The notes: generated from the sequence alone by a model not told the origin. A DNA stretch of 64,000 nucleotides from Thermocatellispora tengchongensis (GCF_014202315.1 NZ_JACHGN010000003.1:248001-312000); one strand, 5' to 3'; counted from the stretch's first letter, positions 54,493-63,200 are shown. Program-made: numbers and translations.

Positions 54493-55231
54493 CGACGAGC
54501 GCGGCGCGGCGGAGCAGGCGCTGGAGGGCGCGCTGAAGGCCGTGCGCGAGCTGCTGGCGGGCGTCTTCGCCGCGCCGCGGGCGCTGGCCGACGAGGTGGT
54601 GCGCGCCAGGCGCGAGGTGCTGGCGGCCGGGCGCCCGTACGACGCCGCCGAGCTGGCCCGGATCAAACCGCTGATCCTGGAGTGGCTGGACGCCATGCCC
54701 GCCGCCCACGGCCTGGGCCTGCTCGCCTCGCCCGCCCTGCTGCCCGGCCGCGAGCGGCACATCGAGTGGTGGCAGCGCGGCGTCACCGGCTACGTGCCGC
54801 TGAAGCTGAACCTGGACCCGACCTCGGTGGACGTCTACGACTACTTCCAGACCGACTGGTACGCCGCCGCCCGCGACCACGGCAGGCGGGCGATCTTCGG
54901 CCCGTACGTCGACTACTCCGGCGCCGATCGCTACATCTGCACCTTCTCGGTGCCGGTCGCCGACGAGGGCACCCTGCTCGGCGTCGCCGCCGCCGACGTG
55001 CGCATGGGCGACCTGGAGCCCCGCCTGCTCCGGCTGCTGCGCACCGCCGGCCGCGACGCCGTGCTGGTCGGCCCCGAGCGCCGCGTCGTGGCCGCCAACT
55101 GCGCGCGCTGGCTGGTCGGCTCGCGCCTGCCCCGGCTGCCCGAGCCGGGCGACGGCACCTTCGCCGCCGTGGGCGAGGTGGGCGGCGACAGCGCCTGGAC
55201 CCTGGCGCTGGCCGGCCGCGCCGGCTCCTAG
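54476..55231 (+). CDS. Cytosolic stand-alone Cache-domain protein, possible amine sensor
   Basis: 251 residues. A helical N-terminus leads into a PDC/dCache-type sensor fold with VDVYDYFQTDWYAAARDHG and FGPYVDYSGADRYICTFSVPVAD. In amino-acid-binding dCache domains the motif is YxxxxRxWYxxA plus a later Asp; here the Trp-Tyr and Asp are kept but the Arg that grips the carboxylate is Thr. Loss of that Arg suits an amine without a carboxylate. Unusually for Cache domains there is no transmembrane helix, signal peptide or output domain. Coupling to the GntR gene suggests it modulates that regulator. Role is inference. Confidence 0.78.
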   Translation: MTYGPDDERGAAEQALEGALKAVRELLAGVFAAPRALADEVVRARREVLAAGRPYDAAELARIKPLILEWLDAMPAAHGLGLLASPALLPGRERHIEWWQRGVTGYVPLKLNLDPTSVDVYDYFQTDWYAAARDHGRRAIFGPYVDYSGADRYICTFSVPVADEGTLLGVAAADVRMGDLEPRLLRLLRTAGRDAVLVGPERRVVAANCARWLVGSRLPRLPEPGDGTFAAVGEVGGDSAWTLALAGRAGS

Positions 55232-55283
55232 AAGCCCGGCTCGGCCTCCCGGGGATCGCGACGTCGAGGCGACGGCCGCCTTA

Positions 55284-55312
55284 TTGACACATGAACTACA
55301 GTTTTAGATGAT
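55284..55312 (+). promoter_or_regulatory. Promoter of the P450-to-hydrolase operon: TTGACA-N17-GATGAT
   Basis: TTGACA at 55284-55289 and a -10-like GATGAT at 55307-55312 (or TAGATG at 55305) lie in an AT-rich patch 42 bases before the P450 GTG. GAACTACAGTTTTAG between the boxes resembles part of the 53610 dyad. Confidence 0.55.
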
Positions 55313-55353
55313 TAGCGCTCTCCCCTGGTCATCGACAACCCCTGGAGGGCTTC

Positions 55354-56556
55354 GTGACGGTTACCGCGCCGGAAGCCGCCCCGTACTTCGACATCACCGA
55401 CCCGGACTTCTCGATCACCTCCGCCGCCGTGCACGAGGCGCGCGAGCGGAGCTGGTACGCGCGGACCAACTACGGCCTCGCCGTGCTGCGCTACGAGGAG
55501 GTGTCCCGGCTGCTCAAGCACCCCAAGCTGCGCCAGGGCAGCGCCGCGTGGCCGGCGCACAACGGCGTCACCGAGGGGCCGTTCGCCAAGTGGTGGGCGA
55601 GCTGGGTGCTGAACAAGGAGGGCGAGGAGCACCACCGGCTGCGCCGGCTGATGAACCCCGCCTTCTCCCACAAGCTCATCGCCGGCCTGGTGCCCCGGTT
55701 CCAGGCGCTGGCGGCCGAGCTGATCAACGGCTTCCGCGAGCCGGGACGGTGCGAGTTCGTCTCGGAGTTCGCCGAGCCGTACGCCGCCCGCGTGATCGCC
55801 ATCATGCTCGGCATGCCCGAGTCGGAGTGGCGGGTGATCGCGCGCGAGTCGGCCACCATCGGCCTGGCCATGGGCGTGACCATCCGCCAGGACCTGCCCA
55901 AGATCGAGGCGGCGCTCGCCGCCCTCTACGCCTACGCCGACGAGCTGATCGCCGAGCGCCGTCGCGAGGAGCGCGACGACTTCGTCTCGGCCCTGGTGCG
56001 CGCCCAGCGCGACTCCGACCGGCTCAGCGCCGACGAGCTGCGCGACGGCCTGGTCCTGCTGATCTTCGGCGGGTTCGACACCACCCGCAACCAGCTCGGC
56101 CTGGCCATGCAGTCCTTCGTCAGGCACCCGGACCAGTGGCGGCTGCTCGCCGAGCGGCCCGAGCTGGGCGGCCGGGCCGTGGAGGAGGTCATGCGGGTCA
56201 ACCCCACCACGCGCTGGGTCACCCGCGAGGCCCACGAGGACTTCACCTACCAGGGCCTGGACATCCCCGCCGGCACCACCGTCCACCTGTTCACCGAGTC
56301 CGCCGGCACCGACCCCCGGGTCTTCGGCGACGGCGCCTTCGACATCACCGCCGAGCGCAAGCCGCACTTCGGCTTCGGCGGCGGCGCCCACCACTGCCTG
56401 GGCCACTTCGTGGCCCGCAGCGACATGAGCGAGGCCCTGCCGCTGCTCGCCCGCCGCATGCGCGACCCGCGCATCGAGGACGGCGCCGAGTGGCTGCCCG
56501 ACTCCGGCAACACCGGCCCGATCCGGCTGCCGATCGCCTTCACCCCCGCCACCTGA
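55354..56556 (+). CDS. Cytochrome P450 of the amine cluster
   Basis: 400 residues. I-helix IFGGFDTTRNQ, K-helix EEVMR, heme loop FGFGGGAHHCLGHFV. GGAGG lies six bases before the GTG. It is followed at once by its own ferredoxin and reductase genes, so the electron chain is complete. The order P450 - 3Fe-4S ferredoxin - reductase next to a glutamine-synthetase-like gene recalls the mycobacterial morABC/pip clusters for morpholine, piperidine and pyrrolidine. Oxidation at a carbon next to nitrogen is the natural proposal; substrate unproven. Confidence 0.92.
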   Translation: MTVTAPEAAPYFDITDPDFSITSAAVHEARERSWYARTNYGLAVLRYEEVSRLLKHPKLRQGSAAWPAHNGVTEGPFAKWWASWVLNKEGEEHHRLRRLMNPAFSHKLIAGLVPRFQALAAELINGFREPGRCEFVSEFAEPYAARVIAIMLGMPESEWRVIARESATIGLAMGVTIRQDLPKIEAALAALYAYADELIAERRREERDDFVSALVRAQRDSDRLSADELRDGLVLLIFGGFDTTRNQLGLAMQSFVRHPDQWRLLAERPELGGRAVEEVMRVNPTTRWVTREAHEDFTYQGLDIPAGTTVHLFTESAGTDPRVFGDGAFDITAERKPHFGFGGGAHHCLGHFVARSDMSEALPLLARRMRDPRIEDGAEWLPDSGNTGPIRLPIAFTPAT

Positions 56557-56583
56557 CCGCTTCGCCCGAGAGGAGAGATCGCC

Positions 56584-56772
56584 ATGAAGGTGATCGTGGA
56601 CATGGCCAAGTGCCAGGACCACGGCCAGTGCGCCATCGCCGCGCCCGAGGTCTTCGAGATGAACGAGGAGGGCAGGCTCGTCTACGACGGCGAGCCCGGC
56701 GAGGAGCGCCGCCTCGAAGTCGAGGAGGCCGCCGACGTCTGCCCGGTGCAGGCCATCCTGATCAAGGACTGA
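56584..56772 (+). CDS. 3Fe-4S ferredoxin
   Basis: 62 residues. Cluster ligands in AKCQDHGQCAIA (first and second Cys, with His where a fourth-iron Cys would be) and VCPVQAI (third Cys), the pattern of P450-serving 3Fe-4S ferredoxins. AGGAGAG precedes the ATG. Carries electrons from the reductase encoded seven bases downstream to the P450. Confidence 0.95.
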   Translation: MKVIVDMAKCQDHGQCAIAAPEVFEMNEEGRLVYDGEPGEERRLEVEEAADVCPVQAILIKD

Positions 56773-56778
56773 CGCGCC

Positions 56779-58020
56779 ATGACGGGCACGCCCGGTTCCG
56801 ACGGGCACATCGCCGTCGTCGGCGCGTCCCTGGCCGGCCTGCGCGCCGCCGAGCAGTTGCGGGCCGCCGGGCACACGGGCCCCATCACCGTCTTCGGCGC
56901 CGAGCCGTACGCGCCGTACAACCGGCCGCCGCTGTCCAAGGAGGTCCTGGCCGGGCCCGGCGACCACGACGCGGAGCGGCTGCACGCCCAGGTGGCCTTC
57001 CGGATGCGGTCCTCCGTCGCCGACGTGACCTTCCGCCTCGGCGCCGCCGTGGCCGCCGCCGACCTCGCCCGGGGCCGGCTGACCCTGGCCGACGGCCGGG
57101 AGGCCGGCTTCGACGGCCTGGTCGCCGCCACCGGGCTGCGGCCCCGCCGCCTGCCGCTGCCCGGCCCCCAGGCCGGCCGGCACGCCCTGCGCACCCTCGA
57201 CGACTGCCTCGCCCTGCGTGCCGCGCTGGGCCCCGGCACCCGCGTGGTCGTGGCCGGCGCGGGCTTCGTCGGCTGCGAGGTCGCCGCCACCGCGCTGCGG
57301 CTCGGCTGCCAGGTCACCGTGGTCGAGCCGGCCGCCGAGCCCATGCTCGCCGTGCTCGGCCCCGAGCTGGGCCGCGCCGTGCGCCGCCACCACGAGGCCG
57401 CGGGCGTCCGCTTCGTCACCGGCCGCCTGACCGCCGCCGTGCACGGCCGCGACCGGGTGCGCGCGGTGGAGCTCGACGACGGCACCACCCTGGAGGCCGA
57501 CGTGCTGATCGAGGCGGTCGGCTCGGTGCCCAACACCGAATGGCTGGCCGGCAACGGGCTCGACCTGTCCGACGGCGTGCTGTGCGACAACGCCCTGCGC
57601 GCCGGCGAGCGGCTGGTCGCCGCCGGCGACGTCGCGCGCTTCCCCAACCCGCTGTTCGACGACCGTCCCCGCCGGGTCGAGCACTGGTCCATCCCCGGCG
57701 ACACCGCCAAGCGCGCCGCCGCCACCCTGACCGCGCTGCTGGCCGGGCGCGCCCCCGACCCGGCGCCGTTCGCGCCGGTGCCGTCCTTCTGGAGCGACCA
57801 GCTCGACCTGCGCCTGCAGAGCTTCGGCTCCCCGGCCCTGGCCGAGGAGGCCCGGCTGGAGGAGGGTGACCCCGCCCGCCTCGGCGAGGGCGTGCTGGCC
57901 ACCTACCACCGCGAGGGCAGGCACGTGGGCACCGTCGCCGTCAACCTGCCCCCCGCCCGGCAGCGCGAGCTGCGCGCCGCCTTCACCCGCCCCCTTCTGA
58001 CCTTGACGAGGAATCCGTGA
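56779..58020 (+). CDS. NAD(P)H:ferredoxin reductase (FAD, rubredoxin reductase-like)
   Basis: 413 residues. FAD-binding HIAVVGASLAGLRAAEQLR, NYNRPPLSK-type active-site strand (YNRPPLSKEVL), second Rossmann VVVAGAGFVGCEVAA for NAD(P)H, and the FAD contact LVAAGDVARFPN; a C-terminal reductase domain with FWSDQLDLRLQ. It completes the P450 chain. Stop overlaps the glutamine-synthetase-like start. Confidence 0.95.
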   Translation: MTGTPGSDGHIAVVGASLAGLRAAEQLRAAGHTGPITVFGAEPYAPYNRPPLSKEVLAGPGDHDAERLHAQVAFRMRSSVADVTFRLGAAVAAADLARGRLTLADGREAGFDGLVAATGLRPRRLPLPGPQAGRHALRTLDDCLALRAALGPGTRVVVAGAGFVGCEVAATALRLGCQVTVVEPAAEPMLAVLGPELGRAVRRHHEAAGVRFVTGRLTAAVHGRDRVRAVELDDGTTLEADVLIEAVGSVPNTEWLAGNGLDLSDGVLCDNALRAGERLVAAGDVARFPNPLFDDRPRRVEHWSIPGDTAKRAAATLTALLAGRAPDPAPFAPVPSFWSDQLDLRLQSFGSPALAEEARLEEGDPARLGEGVLATYHREGRHVGTVAVNLPPARQRELRAAFTRPLLTLTRNP

Positions 58021-59408
58021 CGACCACCGTCATGCCCACCGAGCTGGACCGGCACCGCGAGCGCAACACCGACGAGGCCGCGCTCAAGGCGATCGAGGAG
58101 CGCATCGCCGACGCCGGCGTGCAGTACCTGTACTACCAGGCCGTCACCGTCACCGGCCGCGTGGTCGGCAAGGTGGTCCCCGCCCACCACCTGCGCCGCA
58201 ACGCCGAGCGCGGCGTGCAACTGCACGGCACCGCGGTCTCGGACCTGCAGACCGACCGGGCGGGCGCCCTGCTCGGCGGCGGTGTGGAGGCCACCGAGTT
58301 CACCGCCGTGCCCGACCTGGACACCTTCGCGGTGCTGCCCTGGGACACCACCGTCGGCCGCTTCTTCTGCCGCCTGTACGAGCCCGCCCACCTGCCCGAG
58401 ATCGGCGGCTCGCCGCTGGCCACCGACGTGCGGGGCAACCTGATCCGGATCCACGCCGGCTTCACCGCCCGCACCGGCCTGGAGCTGCGCACCGGCTGCG
58501 AACCCGAGATGACCTGGAGCGGCCCCGGCCTGGACGCCAGGTTCCGGCCCGGCTCCAGCCCGGCGTACCACGTCGAGCACCTCGAACGCTACCGCCCCAT
58601 CTACCAGAAGGTGATCACATACGGCCGGGCGCTCGGCCTGGACATGATCGAGGGCGACTACGAGGACCCCGGCCAGCTCGAACTCAACTGGATGTACGAC
58701 CACGCCGACCGCACCGCCGACCGGCTGATCGTCTACCGGCAGATCTGCCGCCAGGTCGCCCGCGAGCTGGGCGTCACCGCCAGCTTCATGCCCAAGCCCG
58801 CCACCGGCATGATGGGCAACGGCTGCCACCACAACATCAGCCTGTGGCGCGGCGAGCAGAACGTCCTGGCCGACCCCGGCGTCACCGAGCTGCACCTCAC
58901 CGAGACCGGCCGGCACGCCCTGGGCGGCATCCTCACCCACGCCGCCGGATCCATGGCCGTGATGGGCTCGACCGTCAACTCCTACAAGCGCTACTGGGAC
59001 TCCGGCCAGTTCGCGCCGTCCCAGATCAACTGGGGCATGGACAACAAGACCTGCACCGTGCGGCTGTCGGCCAACGGCCGGCTGGAGTTCAAGCTGCCCG
59101 ACGCCATGGTCAACCCGTACCTGTCGCACGCGCTGCTCATCGCGGCCGTCGAGGACGGCATCGCCAACCGCATCGACCCCGGCCCGCCGCACCGCGGCTC
59201 CAGCTACACCGGCGAGGCCGCCTTCGCCGGGCTCCCGCTCACGCTGGGGGAGGCCCTGGACGCCTTCGCCGCCTCCCCGATCGCCGAGAGGGCGCTCGGC
59301 CCCGCGCTGGTGGACCTGTACACCTCCCTCAAGCGCGACGAGTGGGCCCGCTTCTGCGGCGCGGTCACCGACTGGGAGCGCATGATGTACGCCGAGGAGC
59401 TGCCGTGA
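58017..59408 (+). CDS. Glutamine-synthetase-like gamma-glutamyl-amine ligase
   Basis: 463 residues of the GS catalytic superfamily. Seen: TGCEPEMTW (metal Glu), EGDYEDPGQLELN (metal Glu pair), MPKPATGMMGNGCHHNIS (the GxGxHxN glutamate/ATP loop) and INWGMDNKTCTVRLS (Arg contact). The class I adenylylation Tyr motif is absent, as in PuuA, GlnA3/GlnA4 and IpuC-type ligases that join glutamate to amines at the expense of ATP. The company of two PuuD-type hydrolases and an aldehyde dehydrogenase supports gamma-glutamylation of an amine rather than ammonia assimilation. Confidence 0.9.
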   Translation: MTTTVMPTELDRHRERNTDEAALKAIEERIADAGVQYLYYQAVTVTGRVVGKVVPAHHLRRNAERGVQLHGTAVSDLQTDRAGALLGGGVEATEFTAVPDLDTFAVLPWDTTVGRFFCRLYEPAHLPEIGGSPLATDVRGNLIRIHAGFTARTGLELRTGCEPEMTWSGPGLDARFRPGSSPAYHVEHLERYRPIYQKVITYGRALGLDMIEGDYEDPGQLELNWMYDHADRTADRLIVYRQICRQVARELGVTASFMPKPATGMMGNGCHHNISLWRGEQNVLADPGVTELHLTETGRHALGGILTHAAGSMAVMGSTVNSYKRYWDSGQFAPSQINWGMDNKTCTVRLSANGRLEFKLPDAMVNPYLSHALLIAAVEDGIANRIDPGPPHRGSSYTGEAAFAGLPLTLGEALDAFAASPIAERALGPALVDLYTSLKRDEWARFCGAVTDWERMMYAEELP

Positions 59409-60115
59409 CCGAGCCCCTGCGGCTGGCCTGCATCGACTCCGACGCGGCGCCGCTGTTCCACCTGGCCGACGCCCAGGGCGTACGCACCGGGTACGAGCCG
59501 GAGGTCGGCGCGCTGCTCGCCGCCGAGCTCGGCCGCCCGCTGCGCTGGGTCTTCCTGCCCTGGGCCGAGATGATCCCGGCCGTCCAGCGCGGCGAGGCCG
59601 ACGCGGTGCTGTGCGGGCAGGGCGTCACCGAGGCCCGCGCCGCACAGGTCGACTTCACCCGCCCCTACGCCGTCTTCCACGAGTCCGTGCTGGTACGCCG
59701 CGGCGACCCGGTCCGCTCGCCGGCCGACCTGCGCGGACGCCGCGTCGCGGCCATCGCCGGCTCCACCAACATGGCCCTGGCCGAGACCTTCGCCGGCGCG
59801 GTCACGGTTCCCTTCGGCGGCGACTCCGCCGACGTGTTCGGCGACATGCTGGCCGCGCTGCGCTCCGGCGAGGTGGACGCGGTCGTGGACGACGACGTGG
59901 TCTTCGTGCCCCTGGGCGACCACCCCGACTACGAGCTGGCGTTCACCGTGCGCACCGGCAACCGGTGGGCCCTGGGCGTGGCCAAGGACCGCCCGGAGAC
60001 GCGGGCCGAGCTGGACGCCGCGCTCGGCCGCGTGACCGCGGACGGCCGCCTCGCCGCCGCCTGGGCCAAGTGGCTCCCCGGCCTCGACTACCCCTTCGCC
60101 GAGGCCGCCCCATGA
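59405..60115 (+). CDS. Solute-binding-protein fold (SBP_bac_3) without signal peptide
   Basis: 236 residues covering a complete family-3 binding protein: GVRTGYEPEVGALLAAELGRPL, EADAVLCGQGVTEARAAQVDFTRPY, RGRRVAAIAGSTN and LRSGEVDAVVDDD. There is no signal peptide, lipobox or permease gene, and the GTG start overlaps the ligase stop, leaving no room for one. Either it acts in the cytosol as a ligand buffer or sensor, or it is a cyclohexadienyl-dehydratase-like enzyme, a known re-use of this fold. Unusual inside a catabolic operon. Confidence 0.82.
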   Translation: MTEPLRLACIDSDAAPLFHLADAQGVRTGYEPEVGALLAAELGRPLRWVFLPWAEMIPAVQRGEADAVLCGQGVTEARAAQVDFTRPYAVFHESVLVRRGDPVRSPADLRGRRVAAIAGSTNMALAETFAGAVTVPFGGDSADVFGDMLAALRSGEVDAVVDDDVVFVPLGDHPDYELAFTVRTGNRWALGVAKDRPETRAELDAALGRVTADGRLAAAWAKWLPGLDYPFAEAAP

Positions 60116-60825
60116 CCTCCCGCCCCCCGATAGCGGTGGTCGGCCGCCGCGCCGCCAAGGTCTCCGGCCTGCGCTTCAGCGCGACCGTCGCGGCCGAGGC
60201 GGTGTGCGAGGCCGTCTTCGCCGCGGGCGGGGAGCCGCTGGTGCTGCACGGCGCCGACCGCGCCGCCCTGGCCGAGCTCCCGCGCCGCCTGTCCCGCTTC
60301 GCCGGCCTCGTCCTGCCCGGCGGCTCGGATCTCGACCCGGCGCACTACGGCCAGGAGCGGGCCCCGGAGACCGAGCCGGACCACCCCGACCAGGACGCGC
60401 TCGACCTCGCCGTGATCCGGGCCGTGCTCACCCTGGGCACCCCCACCCTGGCGATCTGCCGCGGGCTCCAGGTCGTCAACACCGTGTGCGGCGGCACCCT
60501 CCTGCAACACCTGCCGCCCGGCCCCGTACCGCACCTCGACGGAATCCACGAGGTCGCCGCCGAGCCCGGCTCCGCCCTGGCCGCCCTGGTGGGCACCCGG
60601 CCGTACCGGGTCTCGTCCTACCACCACCAGGTCGTGGACCGGCTCGGCACCGGCCTGCGCGTGGCCGCGCGATCCCCCGACGGCCGGGTGGAGGCGGTGG
60701 AGCGCCCCGGCCTGCTCGCCGTCCAATGGCACCCCGAGGACCTGGCCGGCGAGTCCCCCCAGGACGCCGCACTGTTCACCGACGTAGTAGAGCGAGCCAG
60801 ACGGCAGAAGGAGGCAGCCGCATGA
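60112..60825 (+). CDS. Gamma-glutamyl-amine hydrolase, PuuD-like (class I amidotransferase fold), copy 1
   Basis: 237 residues of peptidase C26. LVLPGGSDLDPAHYG, nucleophile elbow LAICRGLQVVN (Cys about 119), YHHQVVDRLG and LAVQWHPED give the Cys-His-Glu triad. PuuD-type enzymes release glutamate from gamma-glutamyl-GABA or related amides. ATG overlaps the binding-protein stop. Confidence 0.92.
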   Translation: MTSRPPIAVVGRRAAKVSGLRFSATVAAEAVCEAVFAAGGEPLVLHGADRAALAELPRRLSRFAGLVLPGGSDLDPAHYGQERAPETEPDHPDQDALDLAVIRAVLTLGTPTLAICRGLQVVNTVCGGTLLQHLPPGPVPHLDGIHEVAAEPGSALAALVGTRPYRVSSYHHQVVDRLGTGLRVAARSPDGRVEAVERPGLLAVQWHPEDLAGESPQDAALFTDVVERARRQKEAAA

Positions 60826-62333
60826 CGACCGCGGTCATCGACGCCGACGCCAGGCGGGAGGAGCTGGAACGCCGCTTCGCCGCCCTCACCCCGCCCTCCC
60901 TCCTGCACATCGGCGGCGAGCAGGTGGAGGCCGCGTCCGGGGCCCGCTTCGCCTGCGTCTCGCCCCGCGACGGCCGCGTGGTCGCGCACGTCGCCGAGGG
61001 CGACGCCGCCGACATCGACCGCGCCGTGGCCGCCGCCCGGCGCGCCTTCGAGTCCGGCGTGTGGTCCGGGCTGCACCCGCGCGAGCGGCGCGCGGTGCTG
61101 CAGCGGCTGGCCCGCCTGGTGGAGCGGCACGCCGAGGAGCTGGCGCTGCTGGAGAGCGTGGACATGGGCAAGCCCTTCACCGACGCCCTCGCCGTGGACC
61201 TGCGGGTCACCGTGCAGTGCCTCGACTTCTACGCCGAGGCCGCCGACAAGATGTACGACGAGGTCGCCCCCACCGGCCCGGACGTGCTGGCCACGGTCAC
61301 CCGCGAGCCGCTCGGCGTGGTCGGCGCGGTGGTCCCGTGGAACTTCCCGCTGATGATGGCGGCCTGGAAGCTCGCCCCCGCGCTGGCCGCGGGCAACGCC
61401 GTGGTGCTCAAGCCCGCCGAGCAGTCGCCGCTGTCGGCGCTGCGCCTGGCCGAGCTGGCGGTGGAGGCGGGCGTACCGGCCGGGATCCTGAACGTGGTCC
61501 CCGGCCACGGCCCCACCGCGGGCGCCGCCCTGGGCCGCCACCCCGGCGTGGACGCCATCACCTTCACCGGCTCCGGCGAGGTCGGCCGGCTGTTCATGCG
61601 CTACTCCGCCGAGTCCAACCTCAAGCAGGTCTCCCTGGAACTGGGCGGCAAGTCCCCGCAGATCGTCATGCCCGACGCCCCCGACCTCGCCGCGGTCGCA
61701 CGGTCCGTCGCCACGGGCATCTTCTTCAACCAGGGCGAGGTCTGCTCGGCCGGGTCGCGGCTGCTGGTGCACCGCTCGGTGCGCGAGGAACTGCTCGCCC
61801 TGGTCCTGGAGGAGACGCGCCGCACCGTGGTCGGCGACCCGCTCGACCCGCGTACGCGGGTGGGGGCGCTGGTGGAGGAGGAGCACCTGCGGCGCGTGCT
61901 CGGCCACGTACGCGGGGCCCTGGAGGACGGCGCGAGCCTGCTCACCGGCGGCGAGCGCACCCTGACCGAGACCGGCGGCTGCTACATGACCCCCACCGTC
62001 TTCGACCGGGTGGACCCCGGCATGCGGATCGCCCGCCAGGAGGTCTTCGGCCCGGTCCTGTCGGTGATCGACTTCGACGACCCGGAGGAGGCGGTGCGCA
62101 TCGCCAACGGCACCGAGTACGGCCTGGCCGCGGCGGTGTGGACGCGCGACCTGTCCACCGCCCACCGCATGTCCCGCGCGGTGCGCGCGGGCACGGTCTG
62201 GGTGAACTGCTTCGACGACAGCGACATCACCGTGCCGTTCGGGGGCTACGCGCAGTCGGGCTTCGGCCGCGACAAGTCCCTGCACGCCCTGGACAAGTAC
62301 ACCCAGTTCAAGACCACCTGGATCAAGCTGTGA
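60822..62333 (+). CDS. Aldehyde dehydrogenase of the amine cluster (PuuC-like)
   Basis: 503 residues. NAD site VPWNFPLMMAAWKLAPALAAGN, FTGSGEVGR, catalytic Glu in LELGGKSP and Cys in NQGEVCSAGSR, C-terminal EVFGPVLSVI and PFGGYAQSGFGRD. Oxidises the aldehyde formed after amine oxidation, probably while still gamma-glutamylated, by analogy with PuuC. Translationally coupled on both sides. Confidence 0.95.
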   Translation: MTTAVIDADARREELERRFAALTPPSLLHIGGEQVEAASGARFACVSPRDGRVVAHVAEGDAADIDRAVAAARRAFESGVWSGLHPRERRAVLQRLARLVERHAEELALLESVDMGKPFTDALAVDLRVTVQCLDFYAEAADKMYDEVAPTGPDVLATVTREPLGVVGAVVPWNFPLMMAAWKLAPALAAGNAVVLKPAEQSPLSALRLAELAVEAGVPAGILNVVPGHGPTAGAALGRHPGVDAITFTGSGEVGRLFMRYSAESNLKQVSLELGGKSPQIVMPDAPDLAAVARSVATGIFFNQGEVCSAGSRLLVHRSVREELLALVLEETRRTVVGDPLDPRTRVGALVEEEHLRRVLGHVRGALEDGASLLTGGERTLTETGGCYMTPTVFDRVDPGMRIARQEVFGPVLSVIDFDDPEEAVRIANGTEYGLAAAVWTRDLSTAHRMSRAVRAGTVWVNCFDDSDITVPFGGYAQSGFGRDKSLHALDKYTQFKTTWIKL

Positions 62334-63112
62334 CCCCCGTGGTGCGCCGCGAGGAAGTCGATCCCGGGCCGCTGCGGGCGCAGGGCCCGAGGGTGGCCGT
62401 CCTGGTCTCGCTCAACTTCCCCGGCATGACCGAGCACGTGGCCGGGCTGGTGCGCTCCTTCACCCGCACCGCGCTGGAGAGCCTGGCCGAGGCGGGCGCG
62501 CGCCACACCCTCATCGACACCTCCGACCACGCCGCCCTGGACGACCCGGCCCGCACCGCCGCCGGGCACGACGGCCTGCTCCTGCTCGGTGGCGGCGACG
62601 CGGACCCCGCCCTCTACGGCCTGACCGGCCCCGCCCCCAACTCCTACGGCGTGGACCGCCGCGCCGACGACCACAGCATCGCCGCCATCCGCGCCGCCGT
62701 CGCCGCGGGCCGCCCGGTCCTGGGCATCTGCCGAGGCTCCCAGCTCATCAACCTCGCCTACGGCGGCACCCTCATCCCCGACCTGGAGGACTACCACCTG
62801 CACCACGGCCCGCCGGGCGCCCCCCTGTTCCTGGACGAGAAGGTCACCGTGCTCCCCGGCACCCGCCTGTCGGGCCTGGTCTCCGGCCCGCGCCTGACCG
62901 TCCGCTCCGGCCACCACCAGGCCGTCGCCGAGGTGGGCGAGGGCCTGACCGTGGCGGCCAGGGCCGACGACGGCGTGATCGAGGCCGTGGAACACCCCGC
63001 CCACTGGCTGGTGGGCGTCCAATGGCACCCCGAGGACCCGGCCGGCTCCGCCACCCACCGCCGTGAGATCTTCACCGCCCTCACCACCGCCTGCGCGCGA
63101 GGGCCGAGGTGA
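62330..63112 (+). CDS. Gamma-glutamyl-amine hydrolase, PuuD-like, copy 2
   Basis: 260 residues, same family as copy 1 but diverged: LLLLGGGDADPALYGL, nucleophile in GICRGSQLINLAYGG, SGHHQAVAEVG and GVQWHPEDP. The acidic-His segment DYHLHHGPPG differs from copy 1, suggesting another substrate. Last gene of the operon; GTG overlaps the dehydrogenase stop. Confidence 0.92.
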   Translation: MTPVVRREEVDPGPLRAQGPRVAVLVSLNFPGMTEHVAGLVRSFTRTALESLAEAGARHTLIDTSDHAALDDPARTAAGHDGLLLLGGGDADPALYGLTGPAPNSYGVDRRADDHSIAAIRAAVAAGRPVLGICRGSQLINLAYGGTLIPDLEDYHLHHGPPGAPLFLDEKVTVLPGTRLSGLVSGPRLTVRSGHHQAVAEVGEGLTVAARADDGVIEAVEHPAHWLVGVQWHPEDPAGSATHRREIFTALTTACARGPR

Positions 63113-63200
63113 GAGCGCGGCGCGCAGGCGGATCGAGCGGGACGGTGTAACGGTCGCCCACGCGCTCGCCCCGCCCAGGCGGGCCGCCATCAGGGCCGCT

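Noticed and set aside
55312-57924. 870-codon minus-strand open frame over the P450 chain genes
   Set aside because: Antisense of three clear, coupled genes; no recognisable domain.
58017-59408. Primary glutamine synthetase glnA
   Set aside because: Adenylylation motif absent and located in an amine catabolic operon with gamma-glutamyl hydrolases.
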